Assembly (NCBI RefSeq): GCF_040717445.1
Contig: NZ_JBFEFL010000001.1
Location: 992,001-1,056,000, forward strand
Length of the DNA: 64,000 bases
Origin: Qipengyuania sp. JC766
Lineage (GTDB): Bacteria > Pseudomonadota > Alphaproteobacteria > Sphingomonadales > Sphingomonadaceae
Direction of reading: 5' to 3'
Shown: in pieces, positions 46,621-54,579 of the stretch
Position numbering within the stretch: position 1 is the stretch's first letter
Layout of the letters: each line of letters opens with the position of its first letter
Position numbers and translations under genes: made by a program
The notes under the pieces: model-generated
The model's input: the letters and a program-made list of their open reading frames with translations, nothing else
Databases searched by the model: none
What the model was told of the DNA's origin: nothing

Positions 46621-47418
46621 ATGACAAAGAGCGAACGCAAACGGGCCCTTCGCGGGCGCGCAGGACGAATGAAGGGCGGACGGGGCAGCGGCCGGGCCAG
46701 TACCGGCAATGTCCGGCTTTGGGGACGGCACGCCGTGGAGGCCGCCCTCCTCAATCCCGATCGCGTGCATCGCAAGCTCTGGGCGACGCGCGAGGGTGTC
46801 GAATCGCTCGACGGCGAATTGCCGCAGGATTTTCCCATCGAGTACGCGGACACACCTGACCTCGATCGCCTTGTCGCGCGCGATGCGCCGCACCAGGGGC
46901 TGGTTCTCGAATGCGCGACGCTGGAGGACCGCCTACTCGACGAAGTGCTGGACGAAGCCGACGGGCGACCGCTGGTCTTTCTCGACCAGGTGACGGACCC
47001 GCACAATGTGGGCGCCATCATGCGCTCCGCCGCGGCGTTCGATGCGGCAGCCATCGTCACGCAGGATCGCCATGCTCCGCCCGAATCGGGAACAGTCGCC
47101 AAGTCGGCTTCGGGCGCCCTCGAAAGCGTCCCTTGGGTCCGGGTCGTGAACCTGGCCCGCGCGCTGGAGGATGCCGCCCGTGCGGGATACTGGCGGATCG
47201 GGCTTGCAGGCGAGGCCGAGGCTGTCCTGGCCGAAGCCATGCCTGCGGGGCCGGTCGCGCTTGTGCTCGGCGCGGAAGGGCCCGGGATGCGGGCCAACAT
47301 CTCCGGTCATTGCGACGCGCTGGCGCGCTTGCCGATCACCGACAGGATAGAGAGCCTAAACGTGTCCAACGCCGCGGCGATCGCGCTCTACGCCATCGCC
47401 AGCCGGTCCGGCGCATAG
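46621..47418 (+). CDS. rlmB: TrmH-family 23S rRNA (guanosine-2'-O)-methyltransferase RlmB
   Basis: 265 residues from ATG 46621 (MTKSERKRALRGR); ATG 46609 is also possible and neither has a clear ribosome site. A basic tail precedes the substrate-binding domain (LWGRHAVEAALLN). SPOUT motifs are DQVTDPHNVGAIMRSAAAF, VLGAEGPGMR and SLNVSNAAAIALY. It methylates a guanosine (2251 in E. coli numbering) of 23S rRNA; another SpoU target is possible. Confidence 0.88.
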   Translation: MTKSERKRALRGRAGRMKGGRGSGRASTGNVRLWGRHAVEAALLNPDRVHRKLWATREGVESLDGELPQDFPIEYADTPDLDRLVARDAPHQGLVLECATLEDRLLDEVLDEADGRPLVFLDQVTDPHNVGAIMRSAAAFDAAAIVTQDRHAPPESGTVAKSASGALESVPWVRVVNLARALEDAARAGYWRIGLAGEAEAVLAEAMPAGPVALVLGAEGPGMRANISGHCDALARLPITDRIESLNVSNAAAIALYAIASRSGA

Positions 47419-47421
47419 AAA

Positions 47422-47455
47422 AAGCGCCGCGCCGGCAATGACCGGCGCGGCGCTT
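47422..47455. terminator. Bidirectional terminator with 14-bp perfect stem (rlmB / hup)
   Basis: A 14-bp perfect GC-rich inverted repeat starting AAGCGCCG, with a CAATGA loop, is preceded by an A-run. It is placed between the stops of convergent rlmB and hup. Confidence 0.85.
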
Positions 47456-47480
47456 CATGTTCCGTCAGGCGGAACGCGGC

Positions 47481-47753
47481 TTAGTTGACCGCGTCCTTGA
47501 GGCCCTTGCCCGCCTTGAACTTCGGCTGCTTGGAGGCAGGAATGTTCATCGGCTCGCCGGTGCGCGGATTGCGACCGGTAGAGGCCTTGCGCTGAGCCAC
47601 CGAGAAAGTCCCGAAACCGACCAGTCGAACTTCGTCACCCTTGGAGAGTGCCGAGCTGATGGCATCGAATACGCCTTCGACCGCGCTCGAAGCATCGTTC
47701 TTGGAAAGGCCGCTGGATTCAGCGACCGCGCCGATCAGGTCGTTCTTGTTCAT
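47481..47753 (-). CDS. hup: HU-family DNA-binding protein
   Basis: 90 residues. MNKNDLIGAVAESSGLSKNDA and GRNPRTGEPMNIPASKQPKF (the DNA-binding arm with its proline) are the HU signatures. It compacts and bends DNA. It is downstream of lon with its own predicted promoter, the common lon-hupB order. Confidence 0.97.
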   Translation of the reverse strand: MNKNDLIGAVAESSGLSKNDASSAVEGVFDAISSALSKGDEVRLVGFGTFSVAQRKASTGRNPRTGEPMNIPASKQPKFKAGKGLKDAVN

Positions 47754-47823
47754 TATCTACTTTCCCCCAGGTGCTGGAATGAAATGAGTATCGAAAGTCG
47801 ACGAGTCGACTCCCACCGCCCGG

Positions 47824-47853
47824 ATACAAAGGCGTTTTTTCCGTGGGTGTCAA
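47824..47853 (-). promoter_or_regulatory. Predicted promoter of hup
   Basis: A perfect TTGACA (-35) at 47853-47848 is followed after 17-18 bases by TTTGTA/TTGTAT as -10. A short hairpin (GGCATTT/AAATGCC, 47855-47876) lies just upstream and may end lon transcripts. Confidence 0.5.
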
Positions 47854-47920
47854 AGGCATTTCCCTACGTAAATGCCGCAAAACGCCGAAGAGAATGGCAA
47901 GATACGACGAATCGATGACG

Positions 47921-47955
47921 TGGGCGGCCCATTCAACACCGGTCGGGGCCGCCCA
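47921..47955 (-). repeat. Inverted repeat after lon
   Basis: TGGGCGGCCC pairs with GGGCCGCCCA across a 15-base loop, starting 12 bases after the lon stop. There is no U-run, so it is either a weak terminator or an mRNA-stabilising stem. Confidence 0.5.
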
Positions 47956-47966
47956 TCCGTAAAACG

Positions 47967-50357
47967 TCAGTGCGCCGTCAGCGGGCCCGTCATTCCGTCC
48001 GGCAGTGTCGGCTGGCTGGCAAGATCGTCCGCCTCGGTCCACTCGATCGGGTCCGGCAGTTCGACCAGAGCCTGTTCCAGCACCTCGTCGACATGCGAGA
48101 CGGGAATGATGGTCAGGCCTTCCTTCACGTTGGCCGGGATTTCGGCGAGATCCTTCGTGTTCTCTTCCGGGATCAGCACGGTCGTGATCCCGCCGCGCAA
48201 TGCCGCCAGCAGCTTCTCCTTGAGCCCGCCGATCGGCAGTACCCGTCCGCGCAGCGTCACCTCGCCGGTCATGGCTACGTCGGGCCGGACGGCGATGCCG
48301 CTCAGTGTCGAGACGATCGAGGTCACCATGCCGATTCCCGCGCTCGGTCCATCCTTCGGGACCGCGCCCTCGGGCAGGTGGATGTGGATGTTCTTGCGCT
48401 GGATCAGGCTGGGCTTGATGCCATAGGCGGGTGCCCGGGCCTTCACGAAGCTGAAGGCCGCCGCGACGCTTTCGTTCATCACCTCGCCCAGCTTGCCGGT
48501 CGTCTTGACCTCGCCCTTGCCCGGCGTCGAGACGCTCTCGATCGTCAGGAGTTCGCCGCCCACTTCGGTCCAGGCGAGACCTGTCACCGCACCGATCTGC
48601 GCATCTTCCTCGCTCTTGCCGTGCTTGAAGCGCCGCACGCCCGAGAATTCGCCCAGATTGTCGGGCGTGATGACCACGCTCTCGGCCTTCTTTTCCAGAA
48701 TCCTGCGCAGGCTCTTGCGGCACAGCTTGGCGATTTCCCGCTCCAGCGTTCGCACACCGGCTTCGCGGGTATAGTAACGGATGAGATCGCGCAGACCGGT
48801 TTCGGTCAGTTCGAACTCGCCGTCCTGCAGCCCGTGATCCTTCACCTGCTTGGGCAGCAGGTGCCGCTTGGCGATCTCGACCTTCTCGTCCTCCGTATAC
48901 CCTTCCAGCCGGATGATCTCCATCCGGTCCAGCAGCGGCTGCGGGAGGTTGAGGCTGTTCGCGGTCGTCACGAACATGATCTCGGACAGGTCGAGGTCGA
49001 GCTCCAGATAGTGGTCCTGGAACTTGCTGTTCTGTTCGGGGTCCAGCACTTCCAGCAGGGCGGATGCCGGATCGCCCCGGAAATCCTGACCGAGCTTGTC
49101 GATCTCGTCGAGCAGGAACAGCGGGTTGGACTTGCCCGCCTTCTTGAGATTGGTGACGATCTTGCCCGGCAGCGAACCGATGTATGTGCGCCGGTGACCG
49201 CGGATCTCGGCCTCGTCGCGTACGCCGCCCAGCGACTGGCGCACGAATTCGCGGCCCGTCGCCTTGGCGATCGACTTGCCAAGGCTCGTCTTCCCGACGC
49301 CCGGAGGGCCGACGAGGCACAGGATCGGCCCCTTCAGCTTGTTGGTCCGCGCCTGCACGGCGAGGTATTCGACGATCCGGTCCTTGACCTTTTCGAGCCC
49401 GTAGTGGTCGGCGTCGAGCACCTCCTGCGCTTCGCCGATATCCTTCTTGACCTTGCTCTTCTGGCCCCATGGCAGGCCCAGCAGCACGTCGAGATAGTTG
49501 CGGATGACGGTCGCTTCCGCGCTCATCGGCTGCATGGCCTTCAGCTTCTTGAGCTCGCTGTTGGCCTTCTCGCGCGCTTCCTTGGAAAGCTTGGTCTTCT
49601 CGATCTTCTCGGTCAGTTCGGCGACCTCGTTGCCGTCCTCGCCGTCGCCGCCACCCAGTTCGTTCTGGATCGCCTTCATCTGCTCGTTGAGGTAGTATTC
49701 GCGCTGGGTCTTCTCCATCTGCCGCTTCACGCGGCCGCGGATCTTCTTCTCGACCTGCAGCACCGAAAGCTCGCCCTCCATCATGGAGAGCACCATTTCC
49801 AGTCGCTTGAGCGGATCGAGCTCGGCCAGAAGGCCCTGCTTCTCCGAAACCTTGTTGTTCAGGCCGGCGGCCACCGCGTCCGCCAGCTGCCCGGCGTCGT
49901 CGATCTCGCCCAGCGCATCACCGGCATCGTCACCCAGCTTCTTGTTGAGCTTGAGGTAGTCGTTGAAACGCTCCGCGACGGAACGCATCATGGCGACGAC
50001 TTCGCTGCCCGACGCGATCTGCTCTTCCAGGATTTCGACTTCGGCGTTCACCATGCCGTCCGCTTCGGAGAGCGCGTTGAGCCGCACGCGTTCCTGGCCT
50101 TCGATCAGCACGCGCATCGTCCCGTCCGGCAGGCGCATCATCTGCACCACCTGAGCGACCACACCCGTTTCGTAGAGGTCTTCCCGCCCCGGATCGTCGC
50201 AGGCCGGATCCAGCTGCGCCAGCAGCACGATGTCGCGCTCGTTCTCCATCGCCGCTTCCAGCGCGGCGACCGATTTCTCCCGCCCGACAAAGAGCGGCGC
50301 GACCATGCCTGGAAAGACGACGATGTCGCGCAGGGGAAGCAAGGGGAATGTGTTCAT
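47967..50357 (-). CDS. lon: ATP-dependent protease Lon
   Basis: 796 residues from ATG 50357 (MNTFPLLPLRDIVVFPGM). The N-terminal substrate domain precedes the AAA+ module with GPPGVGKTSLGK (Walker A) and FLLDEIDKLG (Walker B). The catalytic serine lies in PKDGPSAGIGM, with its lysine partner downstream. It degrades misfolded and regulatory proteins. The large open frame on the opposite strand is a shadow. Confidence 0.98.
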   Translation of the reverse strand: MNTFPLLPLRDIVVFPGMVAPLFVGREKSVAALEAAMENERDIVLLAQLDPACDDPGREDLYETGVVAQVVQMMRLPDGTMRVLIEGQERVRLNALSEADGMVNAEVEILEEQIASGSEVVAMMRSVAERFNDYLKLNKKLGDDAGDALGEIDDAGQLADAVAAGLNNKVSEKQGLLAELDPLKRLEMVLSMMEGELSVLQVEKKIRGRVKRQMEKTQREYYLNEQMKAIQNELGGGDGEDGNEVAELTEKIEKTKLSKEAREKANSELKKLKAMQPMSAEATVIRNYLDVLLGLPWGQKSKVKKDIGEAQEVLDADHYGLEKVKDRIVEYLAVQARTNKLKGPILCLVGPPGVGKTSLGKSIAKATGREFVRQSLGGVRDEAEIRGHRRTYIGSLPGKIVTNLKKAGKSNPLFLLDEIDKLGQDFRGDPASALLEVLDPEQNSKFQDHYLELDLDLSEIMFVTTANSLNLPQPLLDRMEIIRLEGYTEDEKVEIAKRHLLPKQVKDHGLQDGEFELTETGLRDLIRYYTREAGVRTLEREIAKLCRKSLRRILEKKAESVVITPDNLGEFSGVRRFKHGKSEEDAQIGAVTGLAWTEVGGELLTIESVSTPGKGEVKTTGKLGEVMNESVAAAFSFVKARAPAYGIKPSLIQRKNIHIHLPEGAVPKDGPSAGIGMVTSIVSTLSGIAVRPDVAMTGEVTLRGRVLPIGGLKEKLLAALRGGITTVLIPEENTKDLAEIPANVKEGLTIIPVSHVDEVLEQALVELPDPIEWTEADDLASQPTLPDGMTGPLTAH

Positions 50358-50622
50358 AATTCGTCCGTGACGGCCATTGGGGCCCGTCTTTCCCGGAATA
50401 TGGGAACCGGTCCCGGACCTCGCAACGATTTGGGTCCAGCAAGCTGTGCAAAGTCCGCGCAATCTCGAGACATGGACCGCTTGGACCACTGTCTAGGAGC
50501 AAAAAAGCGGTGAGCGAAATGCGCCGGACGACGCAAGGGTTCGGTAATGGTCATGACAGCCAGATCCATCCGCGCATGACTGGCACGCCCCGCACTCTGT
50601 AGGACAGCAAAATCGACCCGGT

Positions 50623-51774
50623 TCAGCCTTCCGGCTCGTACATCGCGCCGTCGAACCAGATCGGTCCGCCCGGTTCCTCCTGCCACATGGAAAGCACCTC
50701 GCGCTCCCCGTCGTCATAGGTCAGGTGCAGCGCGCTGCCTTCGACCTGGTAGCGGCCCGAACGCTGGTCGCGTCCGCCAAGGACCGAAAAGCTCTCGCCG
50801 GTCGTGGACACCTTGCCGCCGCGCGCGAACCGTCCGTCCGGAGCGAACACGAAATCGCTCTCCCCGGCCACGAACACAGACTGGCTGACGCGCGTGATCG
50901 AACTGTTGCCGTAAAAGCCCGACAGTGCCGTTCCGTCCGGAAAGACCATCTTGGGCTGATAGGTATCGCCTTCGATATCGTATTCGCGCGCCGATCCCGA
51001 ACCGCCGATCGCGGCGACCTGCGTCTCGCCGCTGGCGTAGGTCAGGATCAGGCGGTTGCCGGTGATGCGGAATCTTCCGCCCTCGTCCGGATGTTCGGCG
51101 GTATAGGCGGCGACGCCTTCGTCATCGAGCGCGGTTCCGGTCGCCACTTCGGTCATGAAGCGGCCGCCTTCGGTCAGCACGAGATAGGCCGGCCCGTATT
51201 CCATCCGCACCGTCAGCACCGGGTCGTAGACGGTCCGGTGGACGAGTGCGACCCAGACGCCGCTGGTGCCCGAAGAGGTGACCGATCCGCCACGCCGGGT
51301 CGGTGCAGCAGGCGTTGTCTCCTGCTGTGCGTCGCTCGCCGCCAAAAGCTCCCGAGCGAAATAGCCGGATGTGAAAGCATCGAACGCGCGCGGTCCGTCA
51401 TCGCCGGGCGCGCAAACGCACATCACCATGACGAACTTTTCCCCGGACCGGCCCGCAGCGACACCGCACTCGATTTCGGAGTCGCGCGCCCATACCACTA
51501 CTGCCTTGCCGTCACCGATGTCCGCAGCACCGCCGTCGGAGGACGGACAACCATATGTGCGCATGCTGGCCAGCAGATTTATCGCGACCATTTCCGCGTC
51601 GACTTCGGGATCGTCCGGGTTCTCGACCACGGTGACCATTTCGCCGTCCGGCGAGGTGAAAGTCCGCGCCGTGCCGCGATCGTCGGCAACGGTCCAGCCC
51701 GGCGGCGCGGCGATCTGGGCCAGCGCCGGCTGGGTCAGGAAAAGCATTGCCAGGATTACAAGGACGTGTCGCAT
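50623..51774 (-). CDS. Secreted protein of unknown function
   Basis: 383 residues with a signal peptide (MRHVLVILAMLFLTQPALAQ). The first part (residues 21-145) has cysteines in YGCPS, ECGVA and CVCAPG. A Thr/Ser/Gly linker follows. The second part consists of beta-rich repeats with YLVLTEGGRF, FVFAPDGRF and LHLTYDDGER, suggesting lipocalin-like or META-like strands with a repeating T/S-x-DGRF pattern. The function is not recognised. It lies in the same orientation as ybaB and lon but with gaps on both sides. Confidence 0.75.
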   Translation of the reverse strand: MRHVLVILAMLFLTQPALAQIAAPPGWTVADDRGTARTFTSPDGEMVTVVENPDDPEVDAEMVAINLLASMRTYGCPSSDGGAADIGDGKAVVVWARDSEIECGVAAGRSGEKFVMVMCVCAPGDDGPRAFDAFTSGYFARELLAASDAQQETTPAAPTRRGGSVTSSGTSGVWVALVHRTVYDPVLTVRMEYGPAYLVLTEGGRFMTEVATGTALDDEGVAAYTAEHPDEGGRFRITGNRLILTYASGETQVAAIGGSGSAREYDIEGDTYQPKMVFPDGTALSGFYGNSSITRVSQSVFVAGESDFVFAPDGRFARGGKVSTTGESFSVLGGRDQRSGRYQVEGSALHLTYDDGEREVLSMWQEEPGGPIWFDGAMYEPEG

Positions 51775-51816
51775 GGCCCGTTTTGCTCCCTGGCGGTTCC
51801 GATGGCTTCCCGGGGG

Positions 51817-52158
51817 TCAGCCCATGCCGGGCAGGTTGAAGCCCGGGGGCAGGCCCATGCCGCCCTGGATCGCCTTCATTTCCTCTTCCGACTTGCGGTC
51901 CGCCTTGTCGCGCGCATCGTTGAAGGCGGCGGTGACCAGGTCTTCGACCATCTGCTTTTCTTCCGGCTTCATCAGGCTTTCGTCGATATTGACCGAGATG
52001 ATCCGGCCGCGCGCGGTGCAGCGCACGGTGACGAGCCCGCCGCCGGATGTGCCTTCGACCTCGATCGCGTCGAGCTTGGTCTGCATGTCGCCCATCTGGG
52101 TCTGGATGGTTTCGGCGGCCTTCTGGGCGGCCGCGATCATTTCTTCCATCGATTTCAT
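51817..52158 (-). CDS. ybaB: YbaB/EbfC nucleoid-associated protein
   Basis: 113 residues. EEMIAAAQKAAETIQTQMGDMQ is the N-terminal helix, GGGLVTVRCTARGRI the core strand and EDLVTAAFNDARDKA the C-terminal helix. It binds DNA as a dimer and is nearly always encoded next to dnaX, here 13 bases downstream. Confidence 0.95.
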   Translation of the reverse strand: MKSMEEMIAAAQKAAETIQTQMGDMQTKLDAIEVEGTSGGGLVTVRCTARGRIISVNIDESLMKPEEKQMVEDLVTAAFNDARDKADRKSEEEMKAIQGGMGLPPGFNLPGMG

Positions 52159-52171
52159 GGTCTTGTCCTTT

Positions 52172-53959
52172 TCAGATTTGTGCGACCGCCTGCGGCGGTT
52201 CGTCTTCGATCAATTCCGCATCCGGGAAGGCGGCAAAGGTCGCTTCGACCAACGGATGGCTGCGCATCTTCGCCTTGGCAGCCTCGTGCTCCGCCTCGGC
52301 CAGTTCGCGCAGGCTCGGCGACCCGCCCTCGGCCTGCCGGACCACTTCCCAGCGCTCGTGCGTGACCTTGTACAAAACGTCGCGAAGGTCGCCTGAAGGA
52401 TCGCCGGGATATCCGGGCGCGAGCGCATAAACGAGTTTCTGAGGCGCGACTTCGACGACGCGCAGCCAGTCGCGCATGATCTGCGCGACCTGCAAATGGC
52501 CGGCGCTGTCCACCCGGTGGACGAGCTCGCGCCAGTCGAGCGACGCTGCGGGAGCAGGCGCCGGGGCGGACGATCCCGCCTCTCCGCCGGTCGTGGCCGC
52601 TGGCGGGGCGTGCTCCAGCTGCTCCAGCCGCTTCGCCAGCTTGCCGGGATCCGGCAGGTCGGCCGCGTACATTGCCCGCAGCAGCGCCATCTGCGCGGCC
52701 ACCAGCGGATCGGGCGCGGTGCGCACTTCCTCGTAACCCTTCAGCAGCAGCTGCCACAGCCGGTGCAGCTGTCCGGGAGAAAGGCGCTGCGACCAGTCGC
52801 CGAGAGCGGCGCTTTCGTCCTCGCTCGGCGCGTCGGGCGGATGGCCGCCGACCTGCGCCAGAGTAATGCGGTGGCAGATATCCATGATGCCGCGCATCAG
52901 CGACAGCGGTTCCACGCCGAGCGCATATTGCTCGTCCACGCTGGCGAGCATCTCCTTGCCCTCGCCTTCCAGGAGGTGCGCGAACAGCCGGCGCTGTGCC
53001 CCGCGATCGGCCAGGCCGAGCATGTCGCGCACGCGCTGCGCGGTGACCTTGCTTTCGTCCCCCATGTCCGCATGGGCGATCGCCTGGTCGAGGATGGAGA
53101 GCCCGTCGCGCACGGACCCTTCGGCCGCGGACGCGATCATGGCCAGCGCCTCCGGCTCGGCCTCGACATTCTCCTGCTGGCAGACCCAGCCGAAATGGCT
53201 TTCCAGCAATTCGGCGGGGATGCGGCGCAGATCGAAGCGCTGGGTCCGGCTCAGCACCGTGACCGGCAGCTTGTCGACCTCGGTGGTGGCGAAGAGGAAC
53301 TTCACATGCGCCGGCGGCTCCTCAAGTGTCTTGAGCAACGCATTGAAAGCATTGCGAGACAGCATGTGGACTTCGTCGATGATGTAGATCTTGTAGCGCG
53401 CGCTGACCGCGGCGTAGCGGACCGCCTCGATGATTTCGCGCACGTCGTCCACACCGGTATGGCTGGCGGCGTCCATCTCGATCACGTCGATATGGCGGCC
53501 TTCCGCGATGGCGCGGCACGGTTCGCACACCCCGCACGGATCGATCGTCGGCCCGCCGTTTCCGCCCGGCCCGATGCAGTTGAGCGCCTTGGCGATGAGG
53601 CGCGCGGTGGAGGTCTTGCCGACCCCGCGCACCCCGGTCATCAGGAAGGCGTGAGCCAGCCGGTCCCGCTCGATCGCATTGGCGAGCGTGCGGACCATGG
53701 GCTCCTGCCCGATCAGCTGGCTGAAGGTCTGCGGCCGGTACTTGCGCGCCAGCACGCGGTATGGCTGCGCGGGATCGGCAGCTGGTGTTGGAGCGGGCGT
53801 AGGAACCGCGGGCGCCGTGTCGCCGGACTGCGATTGAAGCGCTCGATCCTGTTCTGCGAGCGCAGGTTCCGCGCCGAACATCGAATCCTGCCCTGCCGCT
53901 TCCAGCTCGGCAGCGGTGGGTTTCTCGTCTTCGGTTTCTGGCAGGTCGGAATCGGACAT
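52172..53959 (-). CDS. dnaX: DNA polymerase III subunits gamma/tau
   Basis: 595 residues from ATG 53959; a TTG three codons upstream is less likely. An acidic Ala/Pro-rich N-terminal extension (about 60 residues) precedes VLARKYRPQTFSQLIGQE. Walker A is GVRGVGKTST and the zinc cysteines are in DPCGVCEPCRAI. The C-terminal part is proline/alanine-rich with a tau-like end. It is the clamp loader ATPase. I did not find an obvious A-rich frameshift site. Confidence 0.95.
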   Translation of the reverse strand: MSDSDLPETEDEKPTAAELEAAGQDSMFGAEPALAEQDRALQSQSGDTAPAVPTPAPTPAADPAQPYRVLARKYRPQTFSQLIGQEPMVRTLANAIERDRLAHAFLMTGVRGVGKTSTARLIAKALNCIGPGGNGGPTIDPCGVCEPCRAIAEGRHIDVIEMDAASHTGVDDVREIIEAVRYAAVSARYKIYIIDEVHMLSRNAFNALLKTLEEPPAHVKFLFATTEVDKLPVTVLSRTQRFDLRRIPAELLESHFGWVCQQENVEAEPEALAMIASAAEGSVRDGLSILDQAIAHADMGDESKVTAQRVRDMLGLADRGAQRRLFAHLLEGEGKEMLASVDEQYALGVEPLSLMRGIMDICHRITLAQVGGHPPDAPSEDESAALGDWSQRLSPGQLHRLWQLLLKGYEEVRTAPDPLVAAQMALLRAMYAADLPDPGKLAKRLEQLEHAPPAATTGGEAGSSAPAPAPAASLDWRELVHRVDSAGHLQVAQIMRDWLRVVEVAPQKLVYALAPGYPGDPSGDLRDVLYKVTHERWEVVRQAEGGSPSLRELAEAEHEAAKAKMRSHPLVEATFAAFPDAELIEDEPPQAVAQI

Positions 53960-54054
53960 CGCGTCCAATCTAGGACCGGTCCGGCCTTTTGTCGAAGCCT
54001 GACTTGTGCCCTGCCCCGCCGGGCCGACGGCACGCCGCGATATCGAAATTTTGG

Positions 54055-54147
54055 AAAAAGGAGCCGAGCGACCCGTCGCAATTCACCTGGGCTGCTTCCT
54101 TCCGGACCTGACCCGGTGAGCGAACGCAAACGTCCACCCGACTCCCG
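54055..54147 (-). ncRNA. ffs: Signal recognition particle RNA (4.5S, small bacterial type)
   Basis: The complement contains GGTCAGGTCCGGAAGGAAGC, the conserved SRP RNA apical domain, closed by CACC/GGTG. Outer arms GGGAGTCGG and CTCGGCTCC pair, giving a rod of about 90 nt that ends in TTTTT. It pairs functionally with Ffh and with FtsY (19649-20572). Ends are estimated from pairing. Confidence 0.92.
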
Positions 54148-54152
54148 CGGCG

Positions 54153-54181
54153 CATATGGCGGCGGTCGGACGGAAAATCAA
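54153..54181 (-). promoter_or_regulatory. Predicted promoter of SRP RNA
   Basis: TTGATT and CATATG are separated by 17 bases, and the RNA 5' end lies about 6 bases after the -10 element. It overlaps the end of the NDUFS4-like gene. Confidence 0.55.
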
Positions 54182-54182
54182 C

Positions 54183-54461
54183 TCAGCGGAAATTGTCGGC
54201 GTAGGCCTGCAGTTTCAGGCGGCGCGGCGGGGTCGCGTGGACGCGCGCGGGGATGGCGTGCTTTTCGGCATAGGCCTTAGCCGCATCCTTGTCCGGGAAG
54301 GTCAGCGTGACCTGCGCCTGCGTGTCGCCGCTGCCGGTCCAGCCCATTAGCGGGTCGGGACGACGCGCCTCGCTCTGCTCGAATTCGAGCACCCACTCGT
54401 CGATCCGGGCCTTGCCGGACTGCATCGCGCTTTTCGGGCGCTGGTAGATTCGTGCCGCCAT
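54183..54461 (-). CDS. ETC complex I subunit (NDUFS4-like)
   Basis: 92 residues. ARIYQRPKSAMQSGKA at the start, LMGWTGSGDTQAQVTLTF and AKAYAEKHAIP are the conserved region of the mitochondrial 18-kDa/NDUFS4 family. In alphaproteobacteria it is an accessory subunit of NADH:quinone oxidoreductase, encoded away from the nuo operon, as here. Confidence 0.93.
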   Translation of the reverse strand: MAARIYQRPKSAMQSGKARIDEWVLEFEQSEARRPDPLMGWTGSGDTQAQVTLTFPDKDAAKAYAEKHAIPARVHATPPRRLKLQAYADNFR

Positions 54462-54553
54462 GGGTGTCCTTGTCTTGGTCCCTCAAGCGCCGGGCGGCGG
54501 GCATCCGCCCACCTTGGCTACGCGGCAGAAGCCGCGGCGCGCGGTCGCGCTTG

Positions 54554-54573
54554 CGGAACGCTGAAGCGTTCCG
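54554..54573. repeat. Short perfect inverted repeat before hrpB stop
   Basis: CGGAACGCT-GA-AGCGTTCCG lies 7 bases beyond the hrpB stop, next to a GCGGC-AGAA-GCCGC stem at 54521-54534. There is no U-run. The 118-base gap therefore holds mainly stem structures. Confidence 0.5.
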
Positions 54574-54579
54574 AAACCC

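Noticed and set aside
47719-49470. 583-codon frame overlapping lon and hup on the minus strand
   Set aside because: A shifted frame of lon; Gly/Arg-rich with no domain.
47970-50513. 847-codon open frame antisense to lon
   Set aside because: It mirrors lon codons in a GC-rich genome, has no motif and no ribosome site; lon is unmistakable.
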